A stretch of 64,000 nt of DNA from Alisma plantago-aquatica. Its lineage: Eukaryota > Streptophyta > Magnoliopsida > Alismatales > Alismataceae. This document shows positions 1-11,812 of this stretch, one piece after another; the stretch's first letter is position 1; each line of letters begins with the position of its first letter. The stretch lies in NCBI GenBank assembly GCA_963693085.1, contig OY856414.1, forward strand, positions 263,859,001 to 263,923,000. The letters are read 5' to 3'. A program made the position numbers and the translations under genes. The notes under the pieces were generated by a model that was not told the origin of the DNA, did not search any database, and saw only the letters and a program-made list of their open reading frames with translations.

Positions 1-522
1 TGTCTTCTTCTTGGTGATTCTTCAGTATTCTGGAGGAGAAACAAATATATATTGTATCTCTTTCTTCCACTAAGACAAAGTATACAACAATGTGTGACAC
101 CACTCAAGAAATAGTACACATTCATTGGTTTCTAAGTGATATGAGAGTTATCATTTTTGACACACACCTATGTTAGTGACAACAAGAGGACCATACAAAT
201 TGCTAGTGATCTAGTTTTTCACGCGAGAAAAATCGAGACTACAAACCTCATAAAAAAGAGTCAAGTGTCGACTCCATAAAGTCTTTTGCTTCATTTTTCT
301 AGGAAAATTGTCCCAAAGTTTACTTTTTAGCCCCAGTTTCTTTAGTTTTTACAACCAACACTCTAAATTTTACATCAATTTCTATGAACAGTTAAAACTA
401 ACAATGTAGACTTATTATTGTAGCATCTCCCACTTCTACATCACTTTTCAACTTATACAAGAGGATTTAAAAAATCAATGTACGTACAACCTCTCTGTGT
501 AATAGTATGATAGTGTAAAACA
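1..522. other. Upstream AT-rich DNA, no feature seen
   Basis: No convincing coding region, RNA gene or transposon boundary is visible in this AT-rich stretch. Confidence 0.5.
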
Positions 523-646
<124 letters not shown>

Positions 647-1079
647 CATAGTTGTTGAGGCACCCAAAGGGGGTTCGCCTAGCCTCTCACCTATCTAAAA
701 TTGAAAATGGATGCCTGGACGAGCGCCTAGAACCACCTAGAACCACCTGGGCAACCGCCTAAGGGCACCTGAGGAGTCTAGACAGCTTTTTTCCCTATTT
801 TTTATATTTTGGATGATGTCATTCTAACATATACTTGACATATCTAAGTTCTTTTTAGGCTTTTTTAGCTGCTATCTCACTCGTACATTACAATCTAGGG
901 TGTAGATCGTAAAATATACACATAATTACCTTATACATGTGATATATGTTGTATGATACATATGTATAATATACAAAAAAATAAAAAATATGACAACGCC
1001 TAGGCCTCCGCCTAGGCAGTCTAGGCGGGCTAGGTTCCCAGCCAAAGCATACCACCGCCTGGCTGCCTTGAAAACTATG
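647..1079. mobile_element. hAT-like MITE with GCCTAGGCG-type subterminal words
   Basis: The ends form an imperfect inverted repeat: CATAGTTGTTGAGGCA on the left against CATAGTTTTCAAGGCA from the reverse complement of the right, 13 of 16 matching. Both subterminal regions carry repeated CGCCTAG / CCTAGGC words, and the centre is AT-rich. The ends and the word match the elements at 6958-8112 and 37294-37778. It lies between two microsatellites and I found no 8-bp target duplication, so the outer limits are less certain than for its relatives. Confidence 0.6.
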
Positions 1080-1173
<94 letters not shown>

Positions 1174-1174
1174 C
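1080..1174. repeat. Compound microsatellite (CT)n(TA)n(GA)n
   Basis: A (CT)n tract, a (TA)n tract and a (GA)n tract follow each other. Because CT and GA are complementary, the tract as a whole is self-complementary around the TA core. Confidence 0.95.
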
Positions 1175-1683
<509 letters not shown>

Positions 1684-2013
1684 ACGATCCAGTGAGAAAC
1701 ATATCTGGTGAGAGCATGAGAGGCATTTGAATAACTCTCCACATAGATCAATTTTTCATAATCCAACCATACAGATTACAAGTATACCTTAATATCTACC
1801 TTCCTATAAAATTTTATCACCATCCAATTTGTAGATCATTCACAACAACCAAATATTTTTCGACGCTCTATATTAAATTTCAAGCTGGCCGTTGGATGTA
1901 AGAAGTGTATATTGTACATATGGACATGTAAACAATGTCTGATTGTAATGATTTTTTGTGAGAAGGTAAATGAAATGATGCTTTTTCCATCTATACGGTT
2001 AGATTTTAAAAAA

Positions 2014-2124
2014 TAGTAACTCGGGGTTAAAAGAGTAACTATATGGTACACTGGAGTAACTCTTCTGAATCAAAAGAGTAACTGTATTGATATATAGAGT
2101 AACTCTAAGAGCAAAAGAGTAACT
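2014..2124. repeat. Cluster of dispersed AGTAACT words
   Basis: Six copies of (A/G)AGTAACT or a one-base variant occur in 111 bp (starting near 2014, 2032, 2054, 2075, 2096 and 2116). They are irregularly spaced, so this is not a simple tandem repeat. It may be the subterminal part of a small transposon whose ends I could not define. Confidence 0.6.
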
Positions 2125-3055
2125 GCGCAGAAAATATACAATAAGTAAATATATGGACAAGTTTTTTGATTGGGGGGGGGGGGCAAATGATATTATTTTT
2201 GGATCAAATTTTTCGGAGAGCTAGATAAAATGCTCCTCTACAATTGTGAATTAAAAAAAAATCAGGAAGTGTGTGCGGGTAGCTACCCACGTGGGTATTA
2301 AAGATGAGCCTATATATATATACACACATATATATATATAAGCTACCTGATAAGTAAGAAACTACTTATTTTAGTTTTATGCTCAATTTTTTCCACCCAT
2401 TCTTCTAAAATCTTAATAAGTAAATTAAATATGAAAAAATTTAGAATGCTTTTTCCCCTTCTTATGTTTTTTGTAATAAAACAATTTCTCTCTTAAAGAC
2501 ACGAACGTTACATTTCTTCCAATAACATGTATTCTCTGTGCTCTTTCTTCCCACCTTTTTTCCCCTTCTCTGTCTCTCTTGACTCAAATCAACTTTTAAA
2601 CAAACCATGAACCATTATCAAAATCTCCTAGGTACTCTGATAAAAATGCTACTCGTTTCAAGATACTCTTTCAATTTAGAACCACACCCTCTTCCCTCAC
2701 TTTCACTTATCCGTGCCACTCTTCAATTAACACAATTTTACAACACCATCACTTCAATTAATAATCATAAGTAAACCTTTCTCCATGCTCTATCATCCTC
2801 GAGTTTACCCTTTCTTTTTATATTATGTCCCCATTTCCCACCAATTATTTGTATATATCTTCTATAACATTCACCTAGAAAAATATAATATATATCAAAT
2901 GCAAGACTTTAATTTTTGAGTTCTAACATCTAGTACCTCTACAACTCTACTGCCCTAAAAATCAAAACATATAACTCTCTCAAATCCCTTATATCTTCGT
3001 AATTCAAATAGATTCATATGACCTACAAATAAGTTTAATACAATTTTTACTATTA
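2125..3055. other. AT-rich upstream DNA
   Basis: Contains a G homopolymer near 2172, a short TA/CA repeat near 2310-2340 and otherwise AT-rich sequence. No gene seen. Confidence 0.5.
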
Positions 3056-3454
3056 GGGCACGTTTGTTTTGCTGTAAACAGCTGGACTGGATTGTATTTC
3101 GTCATCCAACAACAAAGATATTAGGTTTGGTTAGCATGACAATCGAAATTGTCATTATGCTGCACTTTTCTTAGACTGCGTTAATGCTGGATAGCATTGT
3201 CCATCTCAAAACGGCCGGACGCCGTCATCCAGCGCGCCGAGCACGTTTTTTCTTTTACGGCCGGTGTGTGTAGAGCAAAGATTTCTCATGGGACGGGACA
3301 TCGAGTCAGGCAAATTGCTTAAGTGGAATACAATTAAACCAAACCTAAACTTTTATTTGCAGGACTTCTCAAAATCAGAAGTTTACAAAATCTAGGATCA
3401 CGTGAGTCCTGCATTTATATAAATCCAGTTAGATCCTGCTAATCAAACATGTCC
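3056..3454. mobile_element. Putative MITE in the promoter region
   Basis: The left end GGGCACGTTTGTTTTGC pairs with the reverse complement of the right end, GGACATGTTTGATTAGC (most positions match). GGGC.CGTTTG ends are common on PIF/Harbinger-like and some hAT MITEs. The flanks are TTA on the left and TAA on the right, so a clean target duplication is not shown. It ends about 450 bp before the start codon of the host gene. Confidence 0.55.
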
Positions 3455-3752
3455 TAAATGAAAACAATTAACTATTTCGTTTGTCCGATCAAAATGTGTT
3501 ATTCAATAAATTCAATGTCCGCTTTGGCAAAATAACGGAGCATAAATAAACAATTTAATAATGTTCTTCACCTGTATGACACGTGTTTCTATCTTTAACG
3601 AATTTGCTTTTAGACGCTTCAATAATGAAAAATAAAACGGTACACGTTCATACTTTTGCCCTATAACCACACATTCCTTCCTAATGACATTCTTTAGGAG
3701 GTGGTGACTGGCGAGGAAGATCCCACGCCGCGCCGTTCAGTTTGCGCGCCCA

Positions 3753-3760
3753 TTTATAAA
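3753..3760 (+). promoter_or_regulatory. Candidate TATA box of the PSB33-like gene
   Basis: TTTATAAA lies 151 bp upstream of the start codon, after a GC-rich stretch and before a pyrimidine-rich leader. A start of transcription roughly 25-35 bp downstream, near 3785-3795, would be expected. This is inferred from position and consensus only. Confidence 0.55.
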
Positions 3761-3828
3761 ACCATCCTCACGTAATCCTGCGCGTTTCTGTAAACATTAT
3801 CACCACCTGTCACTCATTTTTAGTGGCC

Positions 3829-3906
3829 ATGGGAGAACACATACAACCCCTCTCTCAGACCCCTGCCACCACTTCCCCCTGTCACAGCGGTACAGCCCCT
3901 CCCTAA
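3829..3906 (+). other. Possible upstream ORF (25 codons) in the 5' leader
   Basis: An ATG in strong context (GCCATGG) opens a 25-codon frame that stops at 3904-3906, only 4 nt before the main ATG at 3911, and is out of frame with it. The main ATG has T at position -3, a weaker context. If transcription starts at the predicted site the uORF is in the mRNA and could reduce translation or require reinitiation. No transcript evidence is available here. Confidence 0.4.
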
Positions 3907-3910
3907 TTAC

Positions 3911-4327
3911 ATGGCTGCGCTGCTCCCCAAGACCGCCTCGGCGGCTACCTCAGCTGTACTCTTTCCGGCTAACCCTCTAGGCCACCGCCGCTGCGGCACC
4001 CTGCCCGACCCTCGCGTGCTGTTCCTCCGCCGTGGTCTTTCTCGGGGGGCCGTCTCCTGTCAAGCTGCCGACGTTTCTAAGATAGCGGAGGGCGGAAGTG
4101 TTCCTGCTCAAGAAGTAGAGAAAGGCGGGGGCGGGGGCGGGAGCGGGAGGAACTGGGTCCCGGTTGTTCCGCTGGCAGCGCTGCCCATGGGGGAGAGGCG
4201 GGTAATCATCCAGGACGATGAGACCATCCTGCTGCTCTGGTACAAGGACGAGGTCTTCGCCATTGAGAACCGCTCCCCTGCCGAAGGGGCCTACAGTGAG
4301 GGACTTCTCAACGCCAAACTCACCCAG
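3911..4327 (+). CDS. PSB33: PSB33/LIL8-like chloroplast protein, exon 1 (residues 1-139)
   Basis: The first of three exons starts at ATG 3911 and ends at CAG 4327 before GTTTGC, exactly 139 codons, phase 0. Residues 1 to about 50 are rich in Ala, Ser, Leu and Arg with few acidic residues and end in VSCQA, like a chloroplast transit peptide. Residues 72-79 are a Gly-rich linker encoded by a GGGGGC repeat. From residue 81 (NWVPVV) begins a Rieske-fold domain (VIIQDDETILLLWYKDEVFAIENR) that exon 2 completes. Where a true Rieske protein has the Cys-X-His ligand pair this one has Ser122-Pro-Ala124, so no 2Fe-2S cluster is expected. The family is known as PSB33 (At1g71500 type), a thylakoid protein linked to stability of photosystem II and LHCII. 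Identification is from recognised family features, not a search. The exon is far more GC-rich than its surroundings. Confidence 0.93.
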
Positions 4328-5310
4328 GTTTGCATGCTCTCTCATTTCTAGTGATCTGTCGTGTTTTGCATAGTGGCAATTTGTTTTAAGTTCTCACAGC
4401 CATACTCTGACACTTAACTTTTTGAACCGTCTGTGGCAGAAGCGCTGACTCCGAACTCCTTTGGCACTCACATATTGGTTTTATGGCAAATGTCAACAAA
4501 GTGGATAAGGTCAAGCACATAGGGATAATAAAAACTTACACGTAAATTTACTATCATATTATGATCAGACTGCAGATATAGATATGAGGTGTCACTGAGG
4601 TGGGTGAAAAATGATGACATCAACCAGGATTATCCTATACCTAGATCTGGTTTATGGCATCTCCGAAATTGAGCTTTAGGTCAGTGGATGTCGGGTTCAG
4701 GTTTTCAGGCCGCCTTTTCTCTAGGATTAGCTTACATTTGAGGATTTTACTTCTAATTCTGTCTGGTCCTGTACCTTCGCCATGATGGACAGAGCTTACC
4801 CTAGGGGACAAGGTCCTGATGCTCTCTTTGAAGTTGTTTGTCTGAATTTGCATGGGAACTGATCACCAATGTTTGCAAACTTTATAATTTTCTGTACTCC
4901 AAATTTTTTAAATTGATATCATGTAAGGACTGACTGTCCTAGAAACCTTACAGTCAAACCATGAGAAACATACACCAGCTGTGTAAACTGTTTGATAGGT
5001 TATTAATCTTTCTCAGGGTAGATATTGTCCACTATAGATCAGAAGCATCATGCATCAAGAACTAGAATAAACCATGCTATGTTGCCTCCTGGTGTGTCAA
5101 ACAAATGTGACTTCTCTTTCAACAAGTGGACTGGTTGTCTTTGGTTCTTAACATCAGGATACCCACTCAGTCATGTGTCAACTGCTGAGGAATGTCGGTT
5201 TCAGGACATTCCACAACAACAACCTACCCTCGATGCTTGTTGATACATATTGATTGACAATCCCAGCAAACCATGCTATATCTTTCTGTGTTACTGTCAA
5301 ATATACTAGT

Positions 5311-5475
5311 TTATCAATTATCCAATCTATACCCTTGATTCTATTCCATGGGCCCTCGATCCTGAGTCCATACTCAGACCTTGCTTGTAGGGTAGCCTGG
5401 TCCCACAAAGCACCATGGGCCTTAGATGATGATAAGGCTTAATAGAACACAGGGTATAGATTGGATAACTGATAA
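5311..5475. repeat. Short inverted repeat in intron 1
   Basis: A 25-bp arm at 5311-5335 (TTATCAATTATCC...) is repeated inverted at 5451-5475 with one mismatch; weaker similarity continues inward through a CCATGGGCC word. It could be the remains of a small foldback element. Confidence 0.6.
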
Positions 5476-5478
5476 AAT

Positions 5479-6957
5479 TCTCATTAGAACGATACATTTT
5501 TAAGTAGGTAGCATCATTTGTGGGCAACACATTTTCATTGTGCTTCCTAAGCAAAACAAATTTAGTAGAATGACGTCAGTCATATAACACGGTACATTCC
5601 ATATCATGGATGTCAATATATATAGAATGGCACATTTTAGTAGTCAATACAACACATTTATTATTATGTTACCTAGGCAAGCCTGCACCTCACATGTCAA
5701 AGTCGATTTGTATAAGGCTATAGTTATATGATTCTTACACAGTTTAAAAGGACGTAATGCTATATGGTTGATGACCGCGGGGGCTGGCGGGGGAAAACTT
5801 CAAGAAGAAATCTGATAAGCTATACAATTTGAGCATGAGAGGGATTATTATATCTACAAAGTTGAACTTGTTTTTGAAATCATGTTATACAGATGGGGTA
5901 GATCACCTGACAATAATTACTATAAAGCATAACTTCAGGATCAAAACAACAACAACTTACATTTTTTTGTATCGCACGGAACCACAAGCACAGTTTAGAG
6001 ATTTCACAATCTTTGTTGAAGCATTAAAGTTTGAACTAAGGAATAATGGAGAAAGTTTCTAAAAATTGTGGAGAAAATTCGTCAAAAAATTAACCAACTG
6101 TTCAGGAAAATGTGATGAACATACAAATCATATTAAAATATCATTACCTATATCTAGGTAAATCATATATCCTAATATCAAACATCCTGATTCCCATGGA
6201 ACAAAGCCATCAAAAGATTAGATTCCATCTTATATAATCTTTCCAAGTCAAATCCAAACAAGTACTATACATGGTAAATAATAAGGTGAAATGTAAGGGC
6301 CTCAAGGGCATCGGATAGAATTTGACACATTGGTCAGATTTAGAGAAATATGTAATTCAACACAATGTGTACCTTGTTCTAACTAGACCAAATAAATGAT
6401 AGATCAATTCGGAGATATTGTCAAATCAGATTTTCTTAATCAAGTGATGATTCCAGGTCTTCAATGTTTCCTTTGAATCTTTCCCCCTTTGAGACTGGCA
6501 ATATTTTCTTGAGGAAAATACTTGTATTGGTACTATAACAATTGCAATAGTGCTTCTATTGCGATCTATCAAATTCAATAAATACTTAGAAAGCCTGGGA
6601 AATTTCAAATTTAACAAATAATTTATGGAAATTCAGAAAAATCGCGTGAATTCATCGCAAGTAGAGCACTATGTGGGTTGAATGCCAGTTAAGAACATTT
6701 CACCAGCAATACTGGATTTCTTACTATGACTGTAGGAGTTAACCAGCTGTAAGTCTGTACGATATGACGGTGGATAATTCACACTATATCATCACATGTA
6801 TCAAAAAGTCACGAAACACAAAACATAATGAAAATTGTACCTTGGCTTGAACCATATTGAATACTCCAAGTGTCAGAATCTCCTTACCGTTTCAAAGTAG
6901 GCTGGTGGGGAGCTTATTATTCCTAGGGAATTTCCTTCTTTCGTGATGACAAAAAGG
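5479..6957. other. Intronic DNA without recognised feature
   Basis: AT-rich intron sequence. The open frames present are short and lack any recognisable motif. Confidence 0.5.
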
Positions 6958-8112
6958 CTGTGTTGTACGCCGGGGGGGGGGGGTGCCTAGGCGCGCTCAA
7001 GCGGCCCTTGGGTCCTCCAAAGCTAGGCGCCCAATACATTCAGTGTACCCAGGCGGCCTAGGCGTCCGCCCAGACGGATTGGGCCACTTAATCAGGCCCA
7101 TTAAGATATTTTCAATTGATTCCTATTAATTATATAATTCCTAATAGTAAATAGGATTCGTATTAGTATAATATCATATTAAATCCTACTCTAAAACCTA
7201 AATATGAATCCTATTAATTCTAAACCTCTATATAAAATCCATAATCTAACCCACCCCAACAACTATTCATCAACTATTGCTGCCGCCTCATCTATTTATT
7301 TGAAATTTGGGATTTGTATTTAATATTTATTTGTCTACTGATTTTGAAATTATTTATTCATCTACTGATTTATATTTATTTGTGTACCGATTTGTATTTA
7401 TTTATATACTAATTGTATTTATTTATCTACCGAGTACTGGCTTGTATTTATTTATCTACCGATCTGTATTTATTTATCTATTGATTTATATGTATTTATT
7501 TACTGATTTGTATTTATTTATCTACTGTTTTGTATTTATTTGTCTGCTGAGTACTGGCTTGTATTTATTTATTTACTGATTTGTATTTATTTATTTACTG
7601 ATTTGTATTTATTTATCCATTATCTTGTATTTATAATGTATATTCATATATGAAATCCCTAATCTAACCCACCCTCAACAACTATTCATCAACTATTGCT
7701 GCTGCCTCATCTATTTATTTGAAGTTTGGGATTTGTATTCAATTTTTATTTCTCTACTGATTTTGAAATTATTTATTCACCTACTGATTTATATTTATTT
7801 TTTTACCGATTTGTATTTATTTATATACAGATTTGTATTTATTTATCTACTGTTTTGTATTTATTTATCTATCGATTTGTCTTTATTAATCTACTGATTT
7901 GTATTATTTATTTACTGATTTGTATTTATTTATCCACTATTTTGTATTTATAATGTATAGCTATATATCTAGGGATCATATTAGTTCATAAATTGAACAT
8001 ATATCCACTAAAATAATATATATAACAAAACGCCTGGGCCTCCGCTTGGGTGCCTAGGCGGCCTGGGCGTCCCTAGGCAACGCCTGGTCGCCTAGCCGCC
8101 TATACAACCATG
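6958..8112. mobile_element. hAT-type non-autonomous element, GCCTAGGCG words, 8-bp TSD
   Basis: The element is flanked by exact 8-bp direct copies of CAAAAAGG (6950-6957 and 8113-8120). The left end CTGTGTTGTACGCC pairs imperfectly with the reverse complement of the right end, CATGGTTGTATAGGCGG. About 120 bp at the left and 80 bp at the right are dense in GCCTAGGCG-like words, several of them palindromic; the centre is AT-rich and repetitive. An 8-bp duplication is the hallmark of hAT transposition. No transposase is present. Confidence 0.85.
7230..7965. repeat. Tandem duplication with internal minisatellite
   Basis: Two copies of a roughly 350-420 bp unit start near 7230 and 7650; both contain CAACTATTCATCAACTATTG and GAAATTATTTATTC. 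Each unit ends in a degenerate array of CTGATTTGTATTTATTTAT-like repeats. The Tyr-Leu-Phe-Ile reading frames here are products of this repeat, not genes. Confidence 0.85.
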
Positions 8113-8491
8113 CAAAAAGGCTTCCTTGACTTCTTCTAAGAATCATATTTGAGAGATGGCTCCTCATGACATTATTTTCCAGTTTCTATTCAAAAAGGTT
8201 TTCTAGAAAGACGTCGAGTATATAAAACCCAACCATAGTTGACAAGTAAAGATATGAATATCTGAACGCTGGGAGTAATGTACTTCAAGTGGGGTCTGAT
8301 GGGAAAGATATAATTTTGTGTAAAGCTAAAGCCCAACATAAATGACATTGGAAGTCATGAAAATTTGGATGGAGGGATAAATATACCTTACCAGAGGTTA
8401 ATTGAGAAAAGGAGCAACAAATTCGTTGTAGAGTATACAACTGTCCACGGTTATCTGGATTATATTCACTGTAAAGTGTATGCGCCCATTT
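8113..8491. other. Intronic DNA without recognised feature
   Basis: Unremarkable AT-rich intron sequence between two transposons. Confidence 0.5.
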
Positions 8492-8496
8492 AGAAC

Positions 8497-8689
8497 TATT
8501 AGAGAGTCTATTTACTTAAGTTGTTTGGTTTATTTGTAATATGGGCCCAATTGTGTATTGACCCATTAGGGTTTGTCTTGTGTATATATGCTTCCCTCTT
8601 ATCCTATTTATAGGAAAGGGGGGCTGCCCTTCTATCAATAAGAAAAACTCTACACGAAAGGGGATTTTCCCATAATATCTTATTCAACA
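8497..8689 (+). repeat. 5' LTR of the small LTR element
   Basis: 193 bp, matching 11617-11807 with a few differences; begins TATTAGAGAG and ends TTCAACA. A TATTTATAGG TATA-like word lies in its second half. Confidence 0.9.
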
Positions 8690-9122
8690 TGGTATCAAAG
8701 TAGGCTTTCCTGTGTCGTCCCAAACCCTGAGAGAGAGAGAAAAAATGCAAAGGAGAGTTGCCTCCCCTTATGGGCAGCTGCCGCCGCTAGGCGCTGCTGC
8801 TGGCTGCCTGTACCCGTAGGGATCTCCCATCCTTGCTTCTTCTTGGAGTCGTCTTCTTCGAGCCGTCTCCATCTTCAGCAAAAATCATCCTTTGAAGTTG
8901 CTGCTACTAGATATACTTGGGACGTCATGCCACTGTCATGATTTGCTGCCTTTGGTGCCGCCATATCTATTCTACTTGCCGCCTTCGTCTACACTGCCGC
9001 CGATCTACATCGCCGTCATCTACATCGCTACTGATTTACACCGCCGCTGCTAATCTACCCGCCTTTATTATCCATTCCTCTATTGAGATCTAATCTGAAA
9101 TCTTGGATAAAGATCTCCCTAC

Positions 9123-9502
9123 CAAGGAATGAGGTTTCGACGAAATTGTCGAATTTCGTCAAACATTTCGATTTTGATGCCATCTGCTATGAAGTCTTGC
9201 AACCATATCGCTATGTCGAAATCATCGTAATTTTTTGCCCAAAATTTGAAAATTTCCCAGGGAACAGGAAAGTCTCCTTTCCTCCCACATGAAGGATCCC
9301 CACCTATCCCCATATCAAATTTTATTGCATAAAACGATGCATTTAGGTGTAAAGATCATCCCTGTGAAATTTCCTGGCTTGATTCGTTGATTTTGGCGTC
9401 GAAACATGCACTGTTGCATTTATCAACATTTTTGTCGAAATTTCAATAAATTCGGTTTCCATGCTGTCGAAACGACATCGAAATCGGATACCTCATTCCT
9501 TG
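9123..9502. mobile_element. hAT-type MITE with TTCGACGAAA words, 8-bp TSD
   Basis: Exact 8-bp duplications CTCCCTAC (9115-9122 and 9503-9510) flank a 380-bp element whose ends are a perfect 13-bp inverted repeat CAAGGAATGAGGT. Subterminal regions are dense in TTCGACGAAAT-like words. The interior (around 9250-9400) and right end resemble 22600-22848, so it appears to be a short relative of the 20961-22848 element. Confidence 0.92.
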
Positions 9503-9629
9503 CTCCCTACTCTGTTGATATTAGGAAAAATATCATCCCTATATTGTTATGGTGGAGATTTGAAAGAAAGAATCCATCTTGCTGCTAAATCTAGGGCTTT
9601 TTTGCTACTGTTCGCCACTTGCTCGACAC

Positions 9630-10015
9630 GACGAGGTTGGCGGAAATTTGCTTCATTTGCCTTCACGGGTTTGCAAAATTTGCCCGACGACACAGTGTGT
9701 CGCCTTACAGTCATGACATGTCATTTGTGTTCTGTCCTGTCTCTGTCTCAATATCTGTCAACTGACACGACATGTCGCTCAGCGTGTTGCCTGCTTCTTG
9801 CTGATGCTGACTTTTATTGTTGTGGCTCGATGTGTCTCCTTATTGACACGACATATCACCTATTACTGCTGATTACTGTCTCGATTTCTGTCAACTGACA
9901 CAACGTGTCGTTCTACGACATGGCGTGTTGCCAGCTTCTTATCAACACTGATTACTGCTGATGCATCTACTGATGTGCAACACGTCGTGTCTCTTTACCG
10001 ACACGGTGTGTCAAC
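9630..10015. repeat. Dispersed palindromic GACACGACGTGTCG-like motif cluster
   Basis: At least seven imperfect palindromes built from GACAC and GTGTC occur irregularly (near 9633, 9688, 9713, 9759, 9844, 9895, 9978 and 9998), often beside CAACTG or GTGTTGCC. They lie inside the internal region of the small LTR element. Confidence 0.65.
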
Positions 10016-11616
10016 TGCTACTGCTGCTATAACTTGGCACGCTTCACCATCTATAATTATTCTATTACATGACAGAGGTATCTATACATGACGAGTCTCT
10101 TCTTTATCCTTACTAGCAACAATTGTCTTCCTGTTTAAGCAGTTCTATTTCTTATTTGTCTTTTGTTCTTCCACACTCTACCCTTCCCAACCCTATATAC
10201 CTTTTGCCTACCTCCTCAATACTTGTCCTAACCCGATATACATATTGAACCAACTGATAATCGGATCTTACGATATTTTTGACCTTGTCCACAATTTTTT
10301 GCGGGGGCTCCGCCCCTGCACCCTTAGATTTTCAGCCTAAGGGCCAAACAAATCGTCTTTTTGGGTCGTAAAATGCTCTAATTTATTTTTTCTATCCGTA
10401 TCTATGTAATCTGGTCATGTTGCACACTCACTCGAGTTGTCGGTTACCTCCTTCACATATTTGCCTACATAAACCCTACCTCTACCATTGTTTTTGACTC
10501 TCCACCCCAAACACTCTCTTGACTCCTTTCGTGGTTGGTGTCAAGGGGAGAATAAAGGATGATGAGTAGAGGGAAGAGATGAGATGGAGGAGAGAAGAAG
10601 AAAACTTTTGTTCTGCTGCTCTATGGATCTTCATGCTACATTTACTGCTGCTTTGTGGTGTTGTTTTGGCTGCTATATGGATCCGTCTACTGCTGATTTA
10701 TCTGCCTTATGAAGAGCCTGAGAAAATTATTTTTCATCCTCATCCACTACTTCTATGAAGTTATCTACCTCACTTGTGATACATGTTGACTGAGTACTAT
10801 TGCTATCAAGTCTGCTTCACTTGTGCTATATATTGCTAATTTTCTATCCGGCGATTTCATTCTTGCTACTTGTGCTATGATTAGCACATTTTACTTCTTG
10901 TTTTGTGCATTTGCACTATATGTTGTCCGTGTTTTGTTTGCACGTTGACCCTTTGTATGTGCCTTGTACATGTCTACTACTGTTTTTGCTTTGACCCAAC
11001 ACTGTCTGGGAACTGTGACCCAACACTTTCTGGACTGTTACGTCTGCTACTAGGATGGAAATTATATGATGAGATGATGATAGTACCTTTGGTGACTTAC
11101 ATGCAGATGGAGCTGCATGCTTTTCTGCTACTACTGCTGCAACTGCTGTTCATCTTGGAGTCTTTTTTCTACTTTCTACTTCACAAACAATAGTCTTTTA
11201 TCCGGCTACGTCATCTATTTTCTACTACTATGTTCCAACACTCTCTGGCTTATTCGTGCGTTGTGCATGTTGACTCCTTTCTTGTCCTTGCGTTGTATAC
11301 ACGTTGACTTCTGCTACTGTGTTCCAACATCTCTCTGGTTTGTTTCTTGACAATAGCGACTGCGATGAAGATCATGATGCCTACTTGTTACTGTTTAATC
11401 TGCTCCATATGCTACTTCATATTGATCAAGAAGCTCCTGCTACTTGCTTTTGGATTATTTGCTTGAGCGGGGGAGTATTTGAGTGCTTGAGTGATTTATT
11501 GTAACTCTAATGGGGAGAAATTCTAGTACGGGATTGGTTATCTTTTTATTATGTTTAGTATGTCTGTCTTTTGCAAGCTAACTTGGGATTCTCCCAAGCT
11601 CCAACTTGAGGGGAAG
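10016..11616. other. Internal non-coding region of the small LTR element
   Basis: T-rich sequence with many CTGCTACTG words. A GCGGGGGCTCCGCCCC stem and a CAGCCTAAGGGCCAAACAAAT word near 10300 also occur near 39430 in the element 38291-40781, so the two are related. The reading frames here have no recognisable domain. Confidence 0.6.
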
Positions 11617-11807
11617 TATTAGAGAGGCTATTTGCTTAAGTTGTTTAGTCTATTTGTAATATGAGCCCAATTGTGTATTGGCCCATTAGGGTTTGTCTTG
11701 TGTCTGTATGCTTCCCCGTTATCCTATTTATAGGAAAGGGGCTGCCCTTCTATCAATAAGAAAAAAATCTACACGAGGAGATTTCCCCATCCATATCTTA
11801 TTCCACA
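11617..11807 (+). repeat. 3' LTR of the small LTR element
   Basis: 191 bp, the partner of 8497-8689, directly preceded by a polypurine tract and followed by AGAAC. Confidence 0.9.
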
Positions 11808-11812
11808 AGAAC

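Larger units (their letters stand above)
8497..11807 (+). mobile_element. Non-autonomous copia-like LTR element, 5-bp TSD AGAAC
   Basis: LTRs of about 190 bp occur at 8497-8689 and 11617-11807, flanked by exact AGAAC duplications (8492-8496 and 11808-11812). Immediately after the left LTR is TGGTATCAAAG, a primer-binding site of the initiator-Met tRNA type, and just before the right LTR is the purine tract GAGGGGAAG. This fixes the + orientation. No gag, protease, integrase or reverse transcriptase can be read inside, so it must depend on another element. It carries a nested hAT element at 9123-9502. Confidence 0.9.

Noticed and set aside
7307..7953. Hydrophobic frames rich in YLFIY as possible membrane proteins
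   Set aside because: They arise from the CTGATTTGTATTTATTTAT minisatellite inside a hAT element and are duplicated with it.
9406..9898. Overlapping frames of 60-145 codons near 9.4-9.9 kb
   Set aside because: They cross the boundary of the hAT MITE (9502) and the palindrome cluster inside an LTR element, so they cannot be one conserved gene.
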